From RGIG7378 sp964500525 (GTDB taxonomy: Bacteria > Bacillota > Clostridia > RGIG7378): DNA of 24,056 nucleotides. Positions within the stretch are counted from its first letter, which is position 1. Every line of letters begins with the position of its first letter. A program made the translations under genes and the position numbers. The notes below the pieces were generated by a model that was not told the DNA's origin, made no database searches, and saw nothing but the letters and a program-made list of their open reading frames with translations. The stretch spans positions 1-24,056 of the forward strand of contig CAZCOE010000110.1 of NCBI GenBank assembly GCA_964500525.1, read 5' to 3'. This document shows positions 15,965 to 23,457 of this stretch, piece by piece.

Positions 15965-15978
15965 CGAACAATTGTTCG
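15965..15978. promoter_or_regulatory. LexA box 2
   Basis: CGAACAATTGTTCG is a perfect 14-bp palindrome of the Gram-positive SOS box, 32 bp from box 1 (about three helical turns, same face). It sits between the -10 and the GGAGG of the YneA-like gene. Confidence 0.9.
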
Positions 15979-15993
15979 GTTTTGGAGGTAATT

Positions 15994-16344
15994 ATGAGAT
16001 CACATTCACGCAGCAGTTCCAATAGCATTTGTTTCTCCATAGTATTATTTACAGCCATGGCAGTGCTGATTTTATCTATTGTGCTCATCAACTTTGATTC
16101 CATCTTTGCTTCATCCGATGGTGGTGAATATGTGTCCTATGTTGTTGAGGATCAGATTTCCGTATATGACCTGGCCTCCTCTATTTGCCGTCACGATGAC
16201 AACGTATGGGAGATTGTCTATGAACTCAAGTCGGCAAACAATCTGAGCTCCGACACCATTCAGGCTAATTCAACTATAAAAATACCTACATCTGTGGTAG
16301 ACATAGGTATTGAATCCATATCGCTTTGTAATGCAGACAACTAG
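15994..16344 (+). CDS. SOS-induced YneA-like cell-division suppressor
   Basis: A 116-aa protein starting at the ATG at 15994, with GGAGG 5 nt upstream; an in-frame extension to 15916 would cross the promoter and is rejected. Residues 12-33 form a single membrane helix. Residues about 46-98 look like a LysM-type peptidoglycan-binding repeat: a VVEDQISVYDLAS start, a central VWEIVYELKSANNLSSDTI and a terminal STIKIP. B. subtilis yneA has the same size, the same TM-plus-LysM plan, and the same position divergent from lexA under LexA control; there it delays septation after DNA damage. The LysM match is weak and the function is inferred from architecture, location and two perfect LexA boxes. Confidence 0.8.
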   Translation: MRSHSRSSSNSICFSIVLFTAMAVLILSIVLINFDSIFASSDGGEYVSYVVEDQISVYDLASSICRHDDNVWEIVYELKSANNLSSDTIQANSTIKIPTSVVDIGIESISLCNADN

Positions 16345-16345
16345 C

Positions 16346-16897
16346 CTATTTTTCAAACATCATTCCCCTGCGCAGCTCTCTGACTGCATCTGGCAGGCCC
16401 ATGGCCTCCAGTATGCAGAATGCAAATTCTGCAGCGGCAGCAGGACCGATTGCCGTTATTATATTGCCGTCCACCTGGACTGAGCCATTCATCAGGATAA
16501 CATCCCTGCAATTGTCCAGGAATCCCGGATAGGATACGCACTTCTTCCCCTTAAGCAGGCCAAACTTATGCAATGCCATAGGTGCTGCACATATTGCACA
16601 GCATAGTTTTCCCAGACTGTTCATCTCCACAAAGAAAGATCGGACAAATTCATCGTTGGCCAGTGTCCGTGCCCCCGGCATTCCTCCCGGCAGAACACAG
16701 GCGTCATAATCCTCACACTTTACGACACTCTTCGTCACATCTGAGACTATTGAAATATTGTGGGATCCAACCAAAATATTTTTTCCTGTAACGGAACAAA
16801 TATCTACTTTAATATCTGCTCTACGCAGAATATCGATGACGGAAATTGCCTCAATTTCCTCGAAACCATCAGGAACAAAAATAATAACTCGTTTCAT
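16346..16897 (-). CDS. DJ-1/PfpI/YajL family protein
   Basis: A member of the DJ-1/ThiJ/PfpI superfamily, 183 aa. Members include glyoxalase III-like, chaperone and proposed deglycase proteins, and the precise role here is open. The nucleophile-elbow cysteine is C103 in CAICAAPMAL and the conserved glutamate is E16 in FEEIEA. PGGMPGARTL is the usual oxyanion-side segment. The region usually GPGTSFEFAL reads GPAAAAEFAF. GGAGAG lies about 9 nt before the ATG. Its stop is 1 bp from the stop of the convergent YneA-like gene, with no terminator between them. Confidence 0.92.
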   Translation of the reverse strand: MKRVIIFVPDGFEEIEAISVIDILRRADIKVDICSVTGKNILVGSHNISIVSDVTKSVVKCEDYDACVLPGGMPGARTLANDEFVRSFFVEMNSLGKLCCAICAAPMALHKFGLLKGKKCVSYPGFLDNCRDVILMNGSVQVDGNIITAIGPAAAAEFAFCILEAMGLPDAVRELRRGMMFEK

Positions 16898-16916
16898 GTA
16901 ATATCACTCTCTCCAT

Positions 16917-16935
16917 TATCATACCCATTATGATA
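16917..16935. promoter_or_regulatory. Inverted repeat upstream of the DJ-1-like gene
   Basis: TATCATA and TATGATA form a perfect 7-bp dyad with a 5-bp spacer, 20 bp upstream of the DJ-1-like ATG. It could be a repressor operator or overlap a -10 element. No regulator can be named. It lies in the 181-bp region between this gene and spo0A, which also contains a TATACT at 17028-17033 but no matching -35 and no clear Spo0A box. Confidence 0.35.
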
Positions 16936-17078
16936 CATCGCGGCAAAAACAAACGCAATGTATCCGGATTCTGCTACAAATGATGCTTTGGGACCGGAAG
17001 GGCTAAAAAACCCCATGGCAAAAATAGTATACTACATAGGCGTAGCATAAATCCAAAACAAAATATTTGGAGGTTTTT

Positions 17079-17855
17079 ATGAGAAAAAGTAAGGTTGTGA
17101 TTGCAGACACCAACGCCGCATTCACTGAGGAGATGGCCAAGGCTATTAACTCGCAGCAGGATATGGAAGTTGTTCGCATTTGTTCCGATGGAGATCAGGC
17201 CCTCCGGGCTGTCAGGGAGTTGTTGCCTGATGTGTTGCTGATAGATGTTGCCCTGCCTGTCATCGACGGAATCGGAGTAATTGAGGCATTGGCCGGATTT
17301 GGCAATAGCGAGATCAGGACTTTGGTGTTGTCTTCTGTTAACAGTGATGCCATCACAACCAAGGTAATGTCCATGGGTGTATTCTATTACATGCTCAAAC
17401 CTGTTGACACCGGCATCGTTCTCTCCAGAATCAGGCAATCCCTTATCCAGGAGCTGCCCGCAGGTGCCAATGTTCCTGCCCAGCACCTGGTAACTAACAA
17501 GGAGTTGGAGGTTGCGGTTACCAAACTCATGCGAGAGATTGGCATTCCCGCCCACATCAAAGGATATCAGTTTATTCGTGAAGCAATATTGCTGTCCATC
17601 AGGAACTACGAGATTATCAACTCAATAACCAAGCAGCTGTATCCTGCTATTGCATCACAGTATCAAACCACTCCCAGCCGGGTGGAGCGTGCTATCCGAC
17701 ATGCTATTGAGAGCACCTGGAACAAGGGATTTGTTAAGTCAGACGACAAACTCTTTGGCTACACATTGAGCACAGACCGGGGCAAGCCCACAAATGCGGA
17801 ATTCATTGCAATTGCTGCAGATAAACTTCGTCTGCAGTACAACATAGCCGAATAG
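17079..17855 (+). CDS. spo0A: Sporulation master regulator Spo0A
   Basis: A phosphorylation-activated transcription factor that commits cells to sporulation. It has 258 aa from the ATG at 17079 (GGAGG 5 nt upstream); a TTG at 17067 lies inside that ribosome site. The receiver domain (about 1-125) carries phosphoacceptor D56 in LLIDVALP, D10, S in LVLSSVN, and K in MLKPVD. The second acidic-pocket residue, usually Asp (ADDN), is Thr11 (ADTN). The DNA-binding domain is highly conserved: IPAHIKGYQFIREAI, the recognition helix TPSRVERAIRHAIE, LFGYTLS and PTNAEFIAIAADKLRL. It stands alone without spoIVB, its usual neighbour, and is followed by a bidirectional terminator. Confidence 0.97.
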   Translation: MRKSKVVIADTNAAFTEEMAKAINSQQDMEVVRICSDGDQALRAVRELLPDVLLIDVALPVIDGIGVIEALAGFGNSEIRTLVLSSVNSDAITTKVMSMGVFYYMLKPVDTGIVLSRIRQSLIQELPAGANVPAQHLVTNKELEVAVTKLMREIGIPAHIKGYQFIREAILLSIRNYEIINSITKQLYPAIASQYQTTPSRVERAIRHAIESTWNKGFVKSDDKLFGYTLSTDRGKPTNAEFIAIAADKLRLQYNIAE

Positions 17856-17862
17856 ACTATTG

Positions 17863-17899
17863 AAAAAAGGGCACTTCTATACGAAGTGTCCCGTTTTTT
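17863..17899. terminator. Bidirectional intrinsic terminator between spo0A and the thioesterase gene
   Basis: GGGCACTTC (17869-17877) pairs with GAAGTGTCCC (17883-17892) with one bulged T and a 5-nt loop. T6 follows at 17894-17899 on the plus strand and A6 precedes at 17863-17868 (T6 on the minus strand). The thioesterase stop codon lies within the T-run. Confidence 0.92.
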
Positions 17900-18620
17900 A
17901 CTTATCCAATTCCAATTTTGCTGTAAAGCACTGGTGGTCGTCAGAGCATCGGACGCTGCGCATGTAGCATACGTTGTTCTCGCCCTCCACAAAGTAGATG
18001 TTCAACTTCTCTCCCAACCTAGCCTCACCGTTATAGTCGATTTTGAAGAACTTCAGGTGCTGTCTGAATGGATCCGGAATGCAGTTATATATAATGTCCA
18101 GATAGACTGTGTTGTTCAGGTGGCCGTTGCTGTCCAGATCCGAATACCTGACGTCGTATGTACCTGCCAAGATATTGTTCTCCGGGCTGACTACCCGCTT
18201 GGGTACAGTCAATGTGTTTGATAAATCCCTGTTTTCCGTAAAGTCTACTCCGCATGCAGAGGGTCTCAATATATGGCGGGATGTCAGGTCCATCAGGCAC
18301 CAGAGGGTAACGGCGGACATAATCAGCTGATCTCCCCTCCAGGCGTTGTATCGGCGAATGAACATAGCCCCGGAAATAGTATCGGACCAGGTATCCAATC
18401 GTATTTCATCATTGTATACCGCCCTATGGTAGTTCTCCAATGCCACTCGCACCAGCACAAAGCACATATTCTTGCTCACCAGATACTCGTATGGACAGCC
18501 TTGCAAAGTCATGTCTGCCCTGGCTAAATGCTGCATAAACTTCATCATCATGGAGTCCTTGAGGGTGCCGTCTGCCCCAAGCTGATAGTCCTTGATTTTG
18601 AATATCTCGCTATATTTCAT
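17898..18620 (-). CDS. Acyl-ACP thioesterase (FatA/FatB family)
   Basis: Expected to hydrolyse acyl-ACP and release free fatty acid in the cytoplasm. It has 240 aa in two tandem hotdog domains, the usual size of bacterial members. The second domain has the family signature DVRYSDLDSNGHLNNTVYL (residues 156-174), with D163, N165 and H167 as the likely catalytic set. The first domain ends near WCLMDLTSRHILRP. It is the last gene of the run from the radical SAM gene, 13 bp after the DUF4097 gene. Chain-length preference cannot be read from sequence. Confidence 0.9.
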   Translation of the reverse strand: MKYSEIFKIKDYQLGADGTLKDSMMMKFMQHLARADMTLQGCPYEYLVSKNMCFVLVRVALENYHRAVYNDEIRLDTWSDTISGAMFIRRYNAWRGDQLIMSAVTLWCLMDLTSRHILRPSACGVDFTENRDLSNTLTVPKRVVSPENNILAGTYDVRYSDLDSNGHLNNTVYLDIIYNCIPDPFRQHLKFFKIDYNGEARLGEKLNIYFVEGENNVCYMRSVRCSDDHQCFTAKLELDK

Positions 18621-18633
18621 AAATCTCCTCCGA

Positions 18634-19548
18634 TTAATCTGCTGTGTCTATGGAGATGTCTCCCGTAGAAACCGACAGAATCATTTCTGTGCTGCCGTCT
18701 CCGTGTTTCACCTCTGCGCTGTTGACCTGTTCTACAGGGAATTTGCCAAAATTCACATTTCCAAGGCCCACCAGGTACCTGGCCACGAATCCTGCGTCCT
18801 CTGGGTGCAGCACCTTGATGTTGCCTGTGGTCACCTCTGCCTTGATAGATTCAGGTGTGCCGCAGCACAGCGTAACGTGGCCGGTAACCGTACCCCCTGC
18901 GAATCTGCTGTAACTGCCCTTCATGGAAATATTGCCTGTAACCACACCGACCTCCACACTGTGTGCAACTGAACCGGTATCGGTAATACTGCCGGTTGTA
19001 ACGTCGCAAAACAGTGTCTCTGCCTGCAAATCGGACAGGTTCACATTGCCGGTAACTGATGTAACATACAGCTTGTTGTCTATTTTCAGGGACTTGGCTG
19101 TAGCAGATCCTGTTTCCACTGTAATATCCAGATTCTCCAGATCAGTATTCTCGGGCACCTTGATGTGCAGAGTCTTGTTCTGAACCTTGCGGTATATGCC
19201 TGCCTCCTGGCGGGATGAGAAATACTTGATCTGCAGATAGCCATTGTCGTTCAGGTGATAGTGAAGCTTGTTGTTGTCGGAAATGGGGGCATTATCCTCG
19301 GTAATCTGAATGGTATCGCCATGGTATTGCTCCACTACCACGTCTCCCGACAGCCAGTCAACCTGTATATAGCTGACCTGGGAGGCCTGCAGCTCGGCAT
19401 TTCCCGAAGAATATGCCTGGGAACCCTCGTAGTAATAATCCAATTGACCAAAGGCATAGTTGGCGGACAGCCAGATGGCAAACCCGGCAATGGCCGCTGC
19501 AACCACAGCGCTGATAACAACCAATAAAGCTATCGTCTTTTTATTCAT
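18634..19548 (-). CDS. DUF4097-type beta-repeat membrane-anchored protein
   Basis: A 304-aa protein with a short basic N-terminus (MNKK) and one hydrophobic helix (about residues 5-28), acting as an anchor or uncleaved signal. The rest is a run of short beta repeats with recurring VTTGSI, VVTGNI, TVTGHV and VTTGNI turns, as in the DUF4097 / putative adhesin family, which is predicted to fold as a beta-solenoid. The last repeat is LSVSTGDISID. The biochemical role is unknown; related proteins are often encoded with PspC-like or DUF1700 envelope-stress proteins, which are absent here. GGAGG lies 5 nt upstream of the ATG. It follows the RNase gene by 27 bp and precedes the thioesterase by 13 bp. 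Confidence 0.85.
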   Translation of the reverse strand: MNKKTIALLVVISAVVAAAIAGFAIWLSANYAFGQLDYYYEGSQAYSSGNAELQASQVSYIQVDWLSGDVVVEQYHGDTIQITEDNAPISDNNKLHYHLNDNGYLQIKYFSSRQEAGIYRKVQNKTLHIKVPENTDLENLDITVETGSATAKSLKIDNKLYVTSVTGNVNLSDLQAETLFCDVTTGSITDTGSVAHSVEVGVVTGNISMKGSYSRFAGGTVTGHVTLCCGTPESIKAEVTTGNIKVLHPEDAGFVARYLVGLGNVNFGKFPVEQVNSAEVKHGDGSTEMILSVSTGDISIDTAD

Positions 19549-19575
19549 GCAATCCTCCGATTCCCATAGGATACT

Positions 19576-20700
19576 CTATATTTCTACTCGCCTGCGAACC
19601 ATTTCCACAAGGCCAAGAGGCGAAAAATCGCAAATGTCCGTGACCAACTTATCTCCGGCAGTTGCCTCCTTGAGTCGGTCCAGCACCTGTGCCTCTCCCT
19701 CTCTGTCCATATTGATGAAGTCAATGACTATTATTCCACCCATATTTCGCAGCTTTAGCTGAGCCGCAATTTCCTCCGCTGCCTGGAGGTTGGTCTCGAT
19801 AACCATATCCTTGGCAGTGCTTCCCTTACCGGAATTGACGTCGATGGCGGTAAGGGCCTCTGTGCTGTCAATTACGATGCTGCCACCGGAGGGCAGGTAA
19901 ACCCTGCGTCCCAAAGCATGGCGCTGCATGGCATTCAGGTTATAGTATTCCAACATATCATAGGATTCGCTGTATTCTCTCACGGATACAGTCTCAAATC
20001 CCATTGACCTGACATAATCGCTTACCCGGCAAAAGGTGTCATGATGGTCTATAATGATTTCCCTGATATCTGCAGTCAATAATTTCTGCAGTCCGTAGTT
20101 CACCAAGTTTCTGTCTCCATCCACCGGACCTGGAACAGCAGACCTGGCCAACTGTTTCACAGCTGCAATCCAGTTTTTTGCAAGGTTCCGGGCTTCTGCC
20201 AATGCAACCTCGGCGCTGCACCGGGTGGCCACTGTCCTCATGGTAACCCCAAATTCCATGTTCAGCTCCTGATACAGCGTCCGCCGAACAGTCTCACCTA
20301 TGGCCATCATGGCGGTCCTGGTTTCCGGTTCCTTGACCTTGGATGACACCGCGGTGGTATGTTCTCCCGGGAAAATGCACAGCAAATTGCCCACCAGGCT
20401 TATGCTGTCTGTAACCTGTCTCCCCTTGTTGTCCCTGGGTGGTTTTTGAGACTGGACCAACAGACTCTGTCCGCACTTAAATCCATGTCCCGGTGAGATA
20501 TGCATAAAGCCATCTCTGTCCTCACCTATATCCAAAAATGCGGCGGACATAGCATTGTTAATAGCTGTAATCCTGCCTATATAGAGGGAACCTGCAGGGA
20601 TATCCTCCTGGTGCAGCACCCCTGTCAGGTGGCCATTGGTTACCTGAATAACTGATGATTCCTCGGAACCTATATGTATGTACAGCCTGTTGTCTCCCAT
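19576..20700 (-). CDS. rng: Ribonuclease E/G family protein, short form
   Basis: An RNase E/G-type endoribonuclease for rRNA and mRNA processing. It has 374 aa: an embedded S1-like segment (SLYIGRITAI, SAAFLDIG, DGFMHIS), then the RNase core. Catalytic metal ligands are D287 (with N289) in LTAIDVNSGKG and D327 in IIVIDFINM. The protein stops at LGLVEMVRRRVEI, just where family members continue into the zinc-link (CPxC) and the small C-terminal domain, so it lacks both. No frameshift remnant follows the stop. RNase G is usually near 490 aa. The start is 1 bp from the DUF2344 stop, so translation is coupled. Confidence 0.92.
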   Translation of the reverse strand: MGDNRLYIHIGSEESSVIQVTNGHLTGVLHQEDIPAGSLYIGRITAINNAMSAAFLDIGEDRDGFMHISPGHGFKCGQSLLVQSQKPPRDNKGRQVTDSISLVGNLLCIFPGEHTTAVSSKVKEPETRTAMMAIGETVRRTLYQELNMEFGVTMRTVATRCSAEVALAEARNLAKNWIAAVKQLARSAVPGPVDGDRNLVNYGLQKLLTADIREIIIDHHDTFCRVSDYVRSMGFETVSVREYSESYDMLEYYNLNAMQRHALGRRVYLPSGGSIVIDSTEALTAIDVNSGKGSTAKDMVIETNLQAAEEIAAQLKLRNMGGIIVIDFINMDREGEAQVLDRLKEATAGDKLVTDICDFSPLGLVEMVRRRVEI

Positions 20701-20701
20701 A

Positions 20702-21502
20702 TTACCTAAGCAGCATTTCCCTTTTGTGAATTTTAATGCATTTCACATCACAGCCCATAAAATGGCTCAATCCATTAATAAACATGTCGGGACGCAGGTT
20801 ATCGCTGGTACCCATGGTACAATCCAGACGAAGCACCGAAAGGGCGCCATGTTCTGACTCGGCAGCCAATGCCCAGGCATCTGCAACAGCCTTGGCGGCA
20901 GGATGATCTGAGGCCTTGAAGATAATGTGGTCTGAATCATGTCCTGTATAATCCCATACCTGCATTTCCTTGATCATTGGGCGAATATCCACCTGCTTAA
21001 CTGTGTCCTTTGACCGTTTGTCAGCCATAACCTGCTGAGAATGGGACATGGCATCCAGAGCCTGCTGCAGCCCGGCTGTACCACCCGGAGCTGATACAAG
21101 CATGGAATATGTGCCTGCATAAACTGCGGCCATAACGCTGTTTTTAGGCGGCGTAAAGCTGCCCTCCAGCAATTGCAGATCCATAGGCAGAGCTGCGTTG
21201 GCCCTGTGCATAATCTGGCTGATGTCCGCCTTCTCTGCCAATCCCAGATCCATGACCTCGCATTCCGAGCTGATGCCCAGAGACAATGCCATTCCAAAAA
21301 TCATGCTGGGATGAGGGTTGTACCCCCGGCTGTAGGAAATCGGTATTTGTGCCCTGCGAATAGCCCGTTCAAAGGTATGCAGCATATCCAGGTGGGAAAT
21401 GTACCTGACCGTCTCTCCCTTGAAAAATCGGTATCTGATAACGCATCCCTGCCCACCGTTGTCCTGAATGGTGTTTACATTTTGCTTAATTTCGGTGCTC
21501 AT
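20702..21502 (-). CDS. TIGR03936/DUF2344 family radical SAM-linked protein
   Basis: A 266-aa protein of the DUF2344 family, which is found beside or fused to the TIGR03960 radical SAM protein; the joint function is unknown but is suspected to be in tRNA or ribosome-related modification. The characteristic segment is VRYISHLDMLHTFERAIRRAQIPISYSRGYNPHP (about 32-65; key words YISHLD, SxGYNPHP), followed by FGMALSLGISSECEVMDL. The ATG at 21502 has GGAGG 8 nt upstream and overlaps the end of the radical SAM gene by 17 bp. A 1-bp gap precedes the RNase gene. The genes for these three products are often neighbours in Firmicutes. Confidence 0.9.
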   Translation of the reverse strand: MSTEIKQNVNTIQDNGGQGCVIRYRFFKGETVRYISHLDMLHTFERAIRRAQIPISYSRGYNPHPSMIFGMALSLGISSECEVMDLGLAEKADISQIMHRANAALPMDLQLLEGSFTPPKNSVMAAVYAGTYSMLVSAPGGTAGLQQALDAMSHSQQVMADKRSKDTVKQVDIRPMIKEMQVWDYTGHDSDHIIFKASDHPAAKAVADAWALAAESEHGALSVLRLDCTMGTSDNLRPDMFINGLSHFMGCDVKCIKIHKREMLLR

Positions 21503-23336
21503 TGCAAATACCTCCGTCGAAACACCTGGCGCCGCACATGCTGCAGGCCAGCTTGCAGTTTTTAGTTATCAATCCCTTGTATGCTCTATCCCTTTCACGG
21601 GCAAAGAATTCCTGTGTAACGCCTACATCTATAACGCTCCAAGGCAATATCTCATCGGTGCTGCGGGCCCTCTCGGTGTAGAATTTGGGGTCCAATCCGC
21701 TGTCCTCAATGGCCTTGTTCCAGCCCTCCAGGTTAAGGTACTCGTTCCAGGAGTCGAACTTGCATCCGTTCTGCCAGGCCTTGTACAGAATATCACCTGT
21801 GCGCCTGTCTCCCCTGGCAAACACTGCCTCCAATACGGATGTGGGAGTATCGTTCCAGCTGAGTGTAATCTTGCCTCTGGGCAGTCGACGTTTCAGGTAG
21901 TCCTGCTTCTCCTTGAGCTTCTCAGCTGTGTCCTGGGCCTCCCACTGGAATGGAGTAAAAGGCTTGGGCACAAAGGATGAGACGCCCAGAGAAACGGTGA
22001 GCCTCCTGGCCCTGTTCTTAGCCTTGAACAGCTCCACCACATGCTCTGCCATCTGGGCAATGCCCTCCACGTCCTCCATGGTCTCTGTGGGCAAACCGAT
22101 CATAAAGTAGAGCTTGACTCTGTCTCTGCCCTTGTCTATGGCGATGTTGATGGTCTTGTCAAAGTCCTCCATGGTGACGCCCTTGTTGATAACGTCTCTC
22201 AATCGCTGGGTACCTGCCTCAGGGGCAATTGTTAGTCCGGATTTACGGACGGACTCAATCCTGTCCAGCAGGTCGTCGGGGAATTCGTCAACTCTCAGGG
22301 AGGGAACCGACAGGCTGACCTTCTGGGGAGTCAGCAATTCCACAAGTTTCCTGGTCAAAGGCTCCAGCTCCCGATAGTCTGAGGTGCTGAGGGATGTGAG
22401 TGACATCTCCTCATATCCGGAATTGCACTCCAATGCCATGGCGTTGCCTATCAATGTGTCAGCATGCTTCTCTCTAAAGGGTCTGTAGATAAAACCGGCC
22501 TGGCAGAACCTGCAGCCCCGGATACAGCCTCTGAACAGTTCCAGCATAACCCGGTCGTGGATAACCTTGGTAAGAGGAACCACGATATTTTCAGGGAAAT
22601 ATACCTTGTCAAGATCAGTAATAATCCTCTTGCGCACTGAGCGAGGCACAAAGTCCTCCTTGGGCTCAATGGCCGCAACAGTACCGTCCTCATTGTAGGA
22701 AACCTCATAAAGAGATGGAACGTAGACTCCCGGAACCTTGGCCACCATGCGCAGGAACTCCTGCCTGTCGGTGCTGCCGGAATGCTTCCATTGGCGGTAC
22801 ACGTCCAGCATCTCCAGGTTCATCTCCTCTCCCTCTCCAATCAGGAAAAAGTCGATGAAGTCCGCCAGAGGCTCAGGATTCATGGCGCAGGGGCCGCCTG
22901 CACACACAAAGGGCTGTCCATAGACCCGGTCCTTGGCGTAAATTGGAATCCTGCCCAGATCCAACATGTTCAGAATGTTGGTATAGCTCATCTCAAATTG
23001 CAATGTAAATCCCAGCAGATCGAACTCGTTCAAGGGAGTCCTGGTCTCTATGGAAAACAGAGGCATATTGTTGGCGCGCATGGCCTCTTCCATGTCCGGC
23101 CAGGGAGCAAAACAGCTCTCACAATAGCAATAGTCCCTGCACTCGTTCATCAGGTGGTACAGTATTCTCATACCCAGGCATGACATGCCAACGTCGTAAT
23201 TGTCGGGGAAGCAAAAGGCAAAGTGGACGTCGTAGGTGCCCGGTGCCTTCTTAACTGCTCCAATCTCGCCGCCGGTGTACCTGGCAGGCTTGTCCACCCG
23301 ATTCAGAATCTCGTCACTTAAATAAACTGTGCTCAT
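21486..23336 (-). CDS. TIGR03960-type B12-binding-like radical SAM protein
   Basis: A 616-aa radical SAM protein. The N-terminal half (about 35-240) resembles a cobalamin-binding-like domain (FPDNYDVGMSCLGMRILY, GEGEE). The 4Fe-4S/SAM motif is RGCIRGCRFCQAG with C271, C275 and C278. The C-terminus has a second cysteine cluster in NCKLACSMCGARCFDGGIC, which could hold an auxiliary Fe-S cluster or zinc. The ATG at 23336 (GAGG 5 nt upstream) is preferred over the GTG at 23342, which would abut the ribosome site. Substrate unknown; the partner is the DUF2344 protein immediately downstream. It begins a five-gene run ending at the thioesterase. Confidence 0.92.
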   Translation of the reverse strand: MSTVYLSDEILNRVDKPARYTGGEIGAVKKAPGTYDVHFAFCFPDNYDVGMSCLGMRILYHLMNECRDYCYCESCFAPWPDMEEAMRANNMPLFSIETRTPLNEFDLLGFTLQFEMSYTNILNMLDLGRIPIYAKDRVYGQPFVCAGGPCAMNPEPLADFIDFFLIGEGEEMNLEMLDVYRQWKHSGSTDRQEFLRMVAKVPGVYVPSLYEVSYNEDGTVAAIEPKEDFVPRSVRKRIITDLDKVYFPENIVVPLTKVIHDRVMLELFRGCIRGCRFCQAGFIYRPFREKHADTLIGNAMALECNSGYEEMSLTSLSTSDYRELEPLTRKLVELLTPQKVSLSVPSLRVDEFPDDLLDRIESVRKSGLTIAPEAGTQRLRDVINKGVTMEDFDKTINIAIDKGRDRVKLYFMIGLPTETMEDVEGIAQMAEHVVELFKAKNRARRLTVSLGVSSFVPKPFTPFQWEAQDTAEKLKEKQDYLKRRLPRGKITLSWNDTPTSVLEAVFARGDRRTGDILYKAWQNGCKFDSWNEYLNLEGWNKAIEDSGLDPKFYTERARSTDEILPWSVIDVGVTQEFFARERDRAYKGLITKNCKLACSMCGARCFDGGICNEHRN

Positions 23337-23364
23337 ACACACCTCATCGTAAGATATTGGTTAC

Positions 23365-23394
23365 ATTTTACTTGGTTTGGCCTGCTAATCGCAA
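23365..23394 (-). promoter_or_regulatory. Predicted promoter of the radical SAM operon
   Basis: On the minus strand TTGCGA (complement of 23389-23394), an 18-bp spacer and TAAAAT (complement of 23365-23370), placed between the rpsT terminator and the radical SAM gene. Consensus-based only. Confidence 0.4.
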
Positions 23395-23403
23395 GTTAAT
23401 ATC

Positions 23404-23436
23404 AAAAAAGCGGAGATTCTGTCCGAATACTCCGCT
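23404..23436 (-). terminator. Intrinsic terminator of rpsT
   Basis: AGCGGAG (23409-23415) pairs with CTCCGCT (23430-23436), with an inner ATTC/GAAT extension. A6 at 23404-23409 gives a T-run on the minus strand. It begins 21 nt after the rpsT stop. Confidence 0.9.
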
Positions 23437-23457
23437 CTCTAAAGAACAAATAAATAA

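Noticed and set aside
15916..15993. Upstream extension of the YneA-like protein
   Set aside because: It covers the promoter and both LexA boxes; ATG 15994 has GGAGG and begins a normal membrane-protein N-terminus.
17000..17014. GGG...CCCC structure upstream of spo0A as a terminator
   Set aside because: Only three to four base pairs, with the A-run in the loop rather than after the stem.
19549..19576. Frameshift truncating the RNase E/G gene
   Set aside because: No frame downstream of the stop resembles the zinc-link or C-terminal domain, and the next gene begins 27 bp later with a proper ribosome site.
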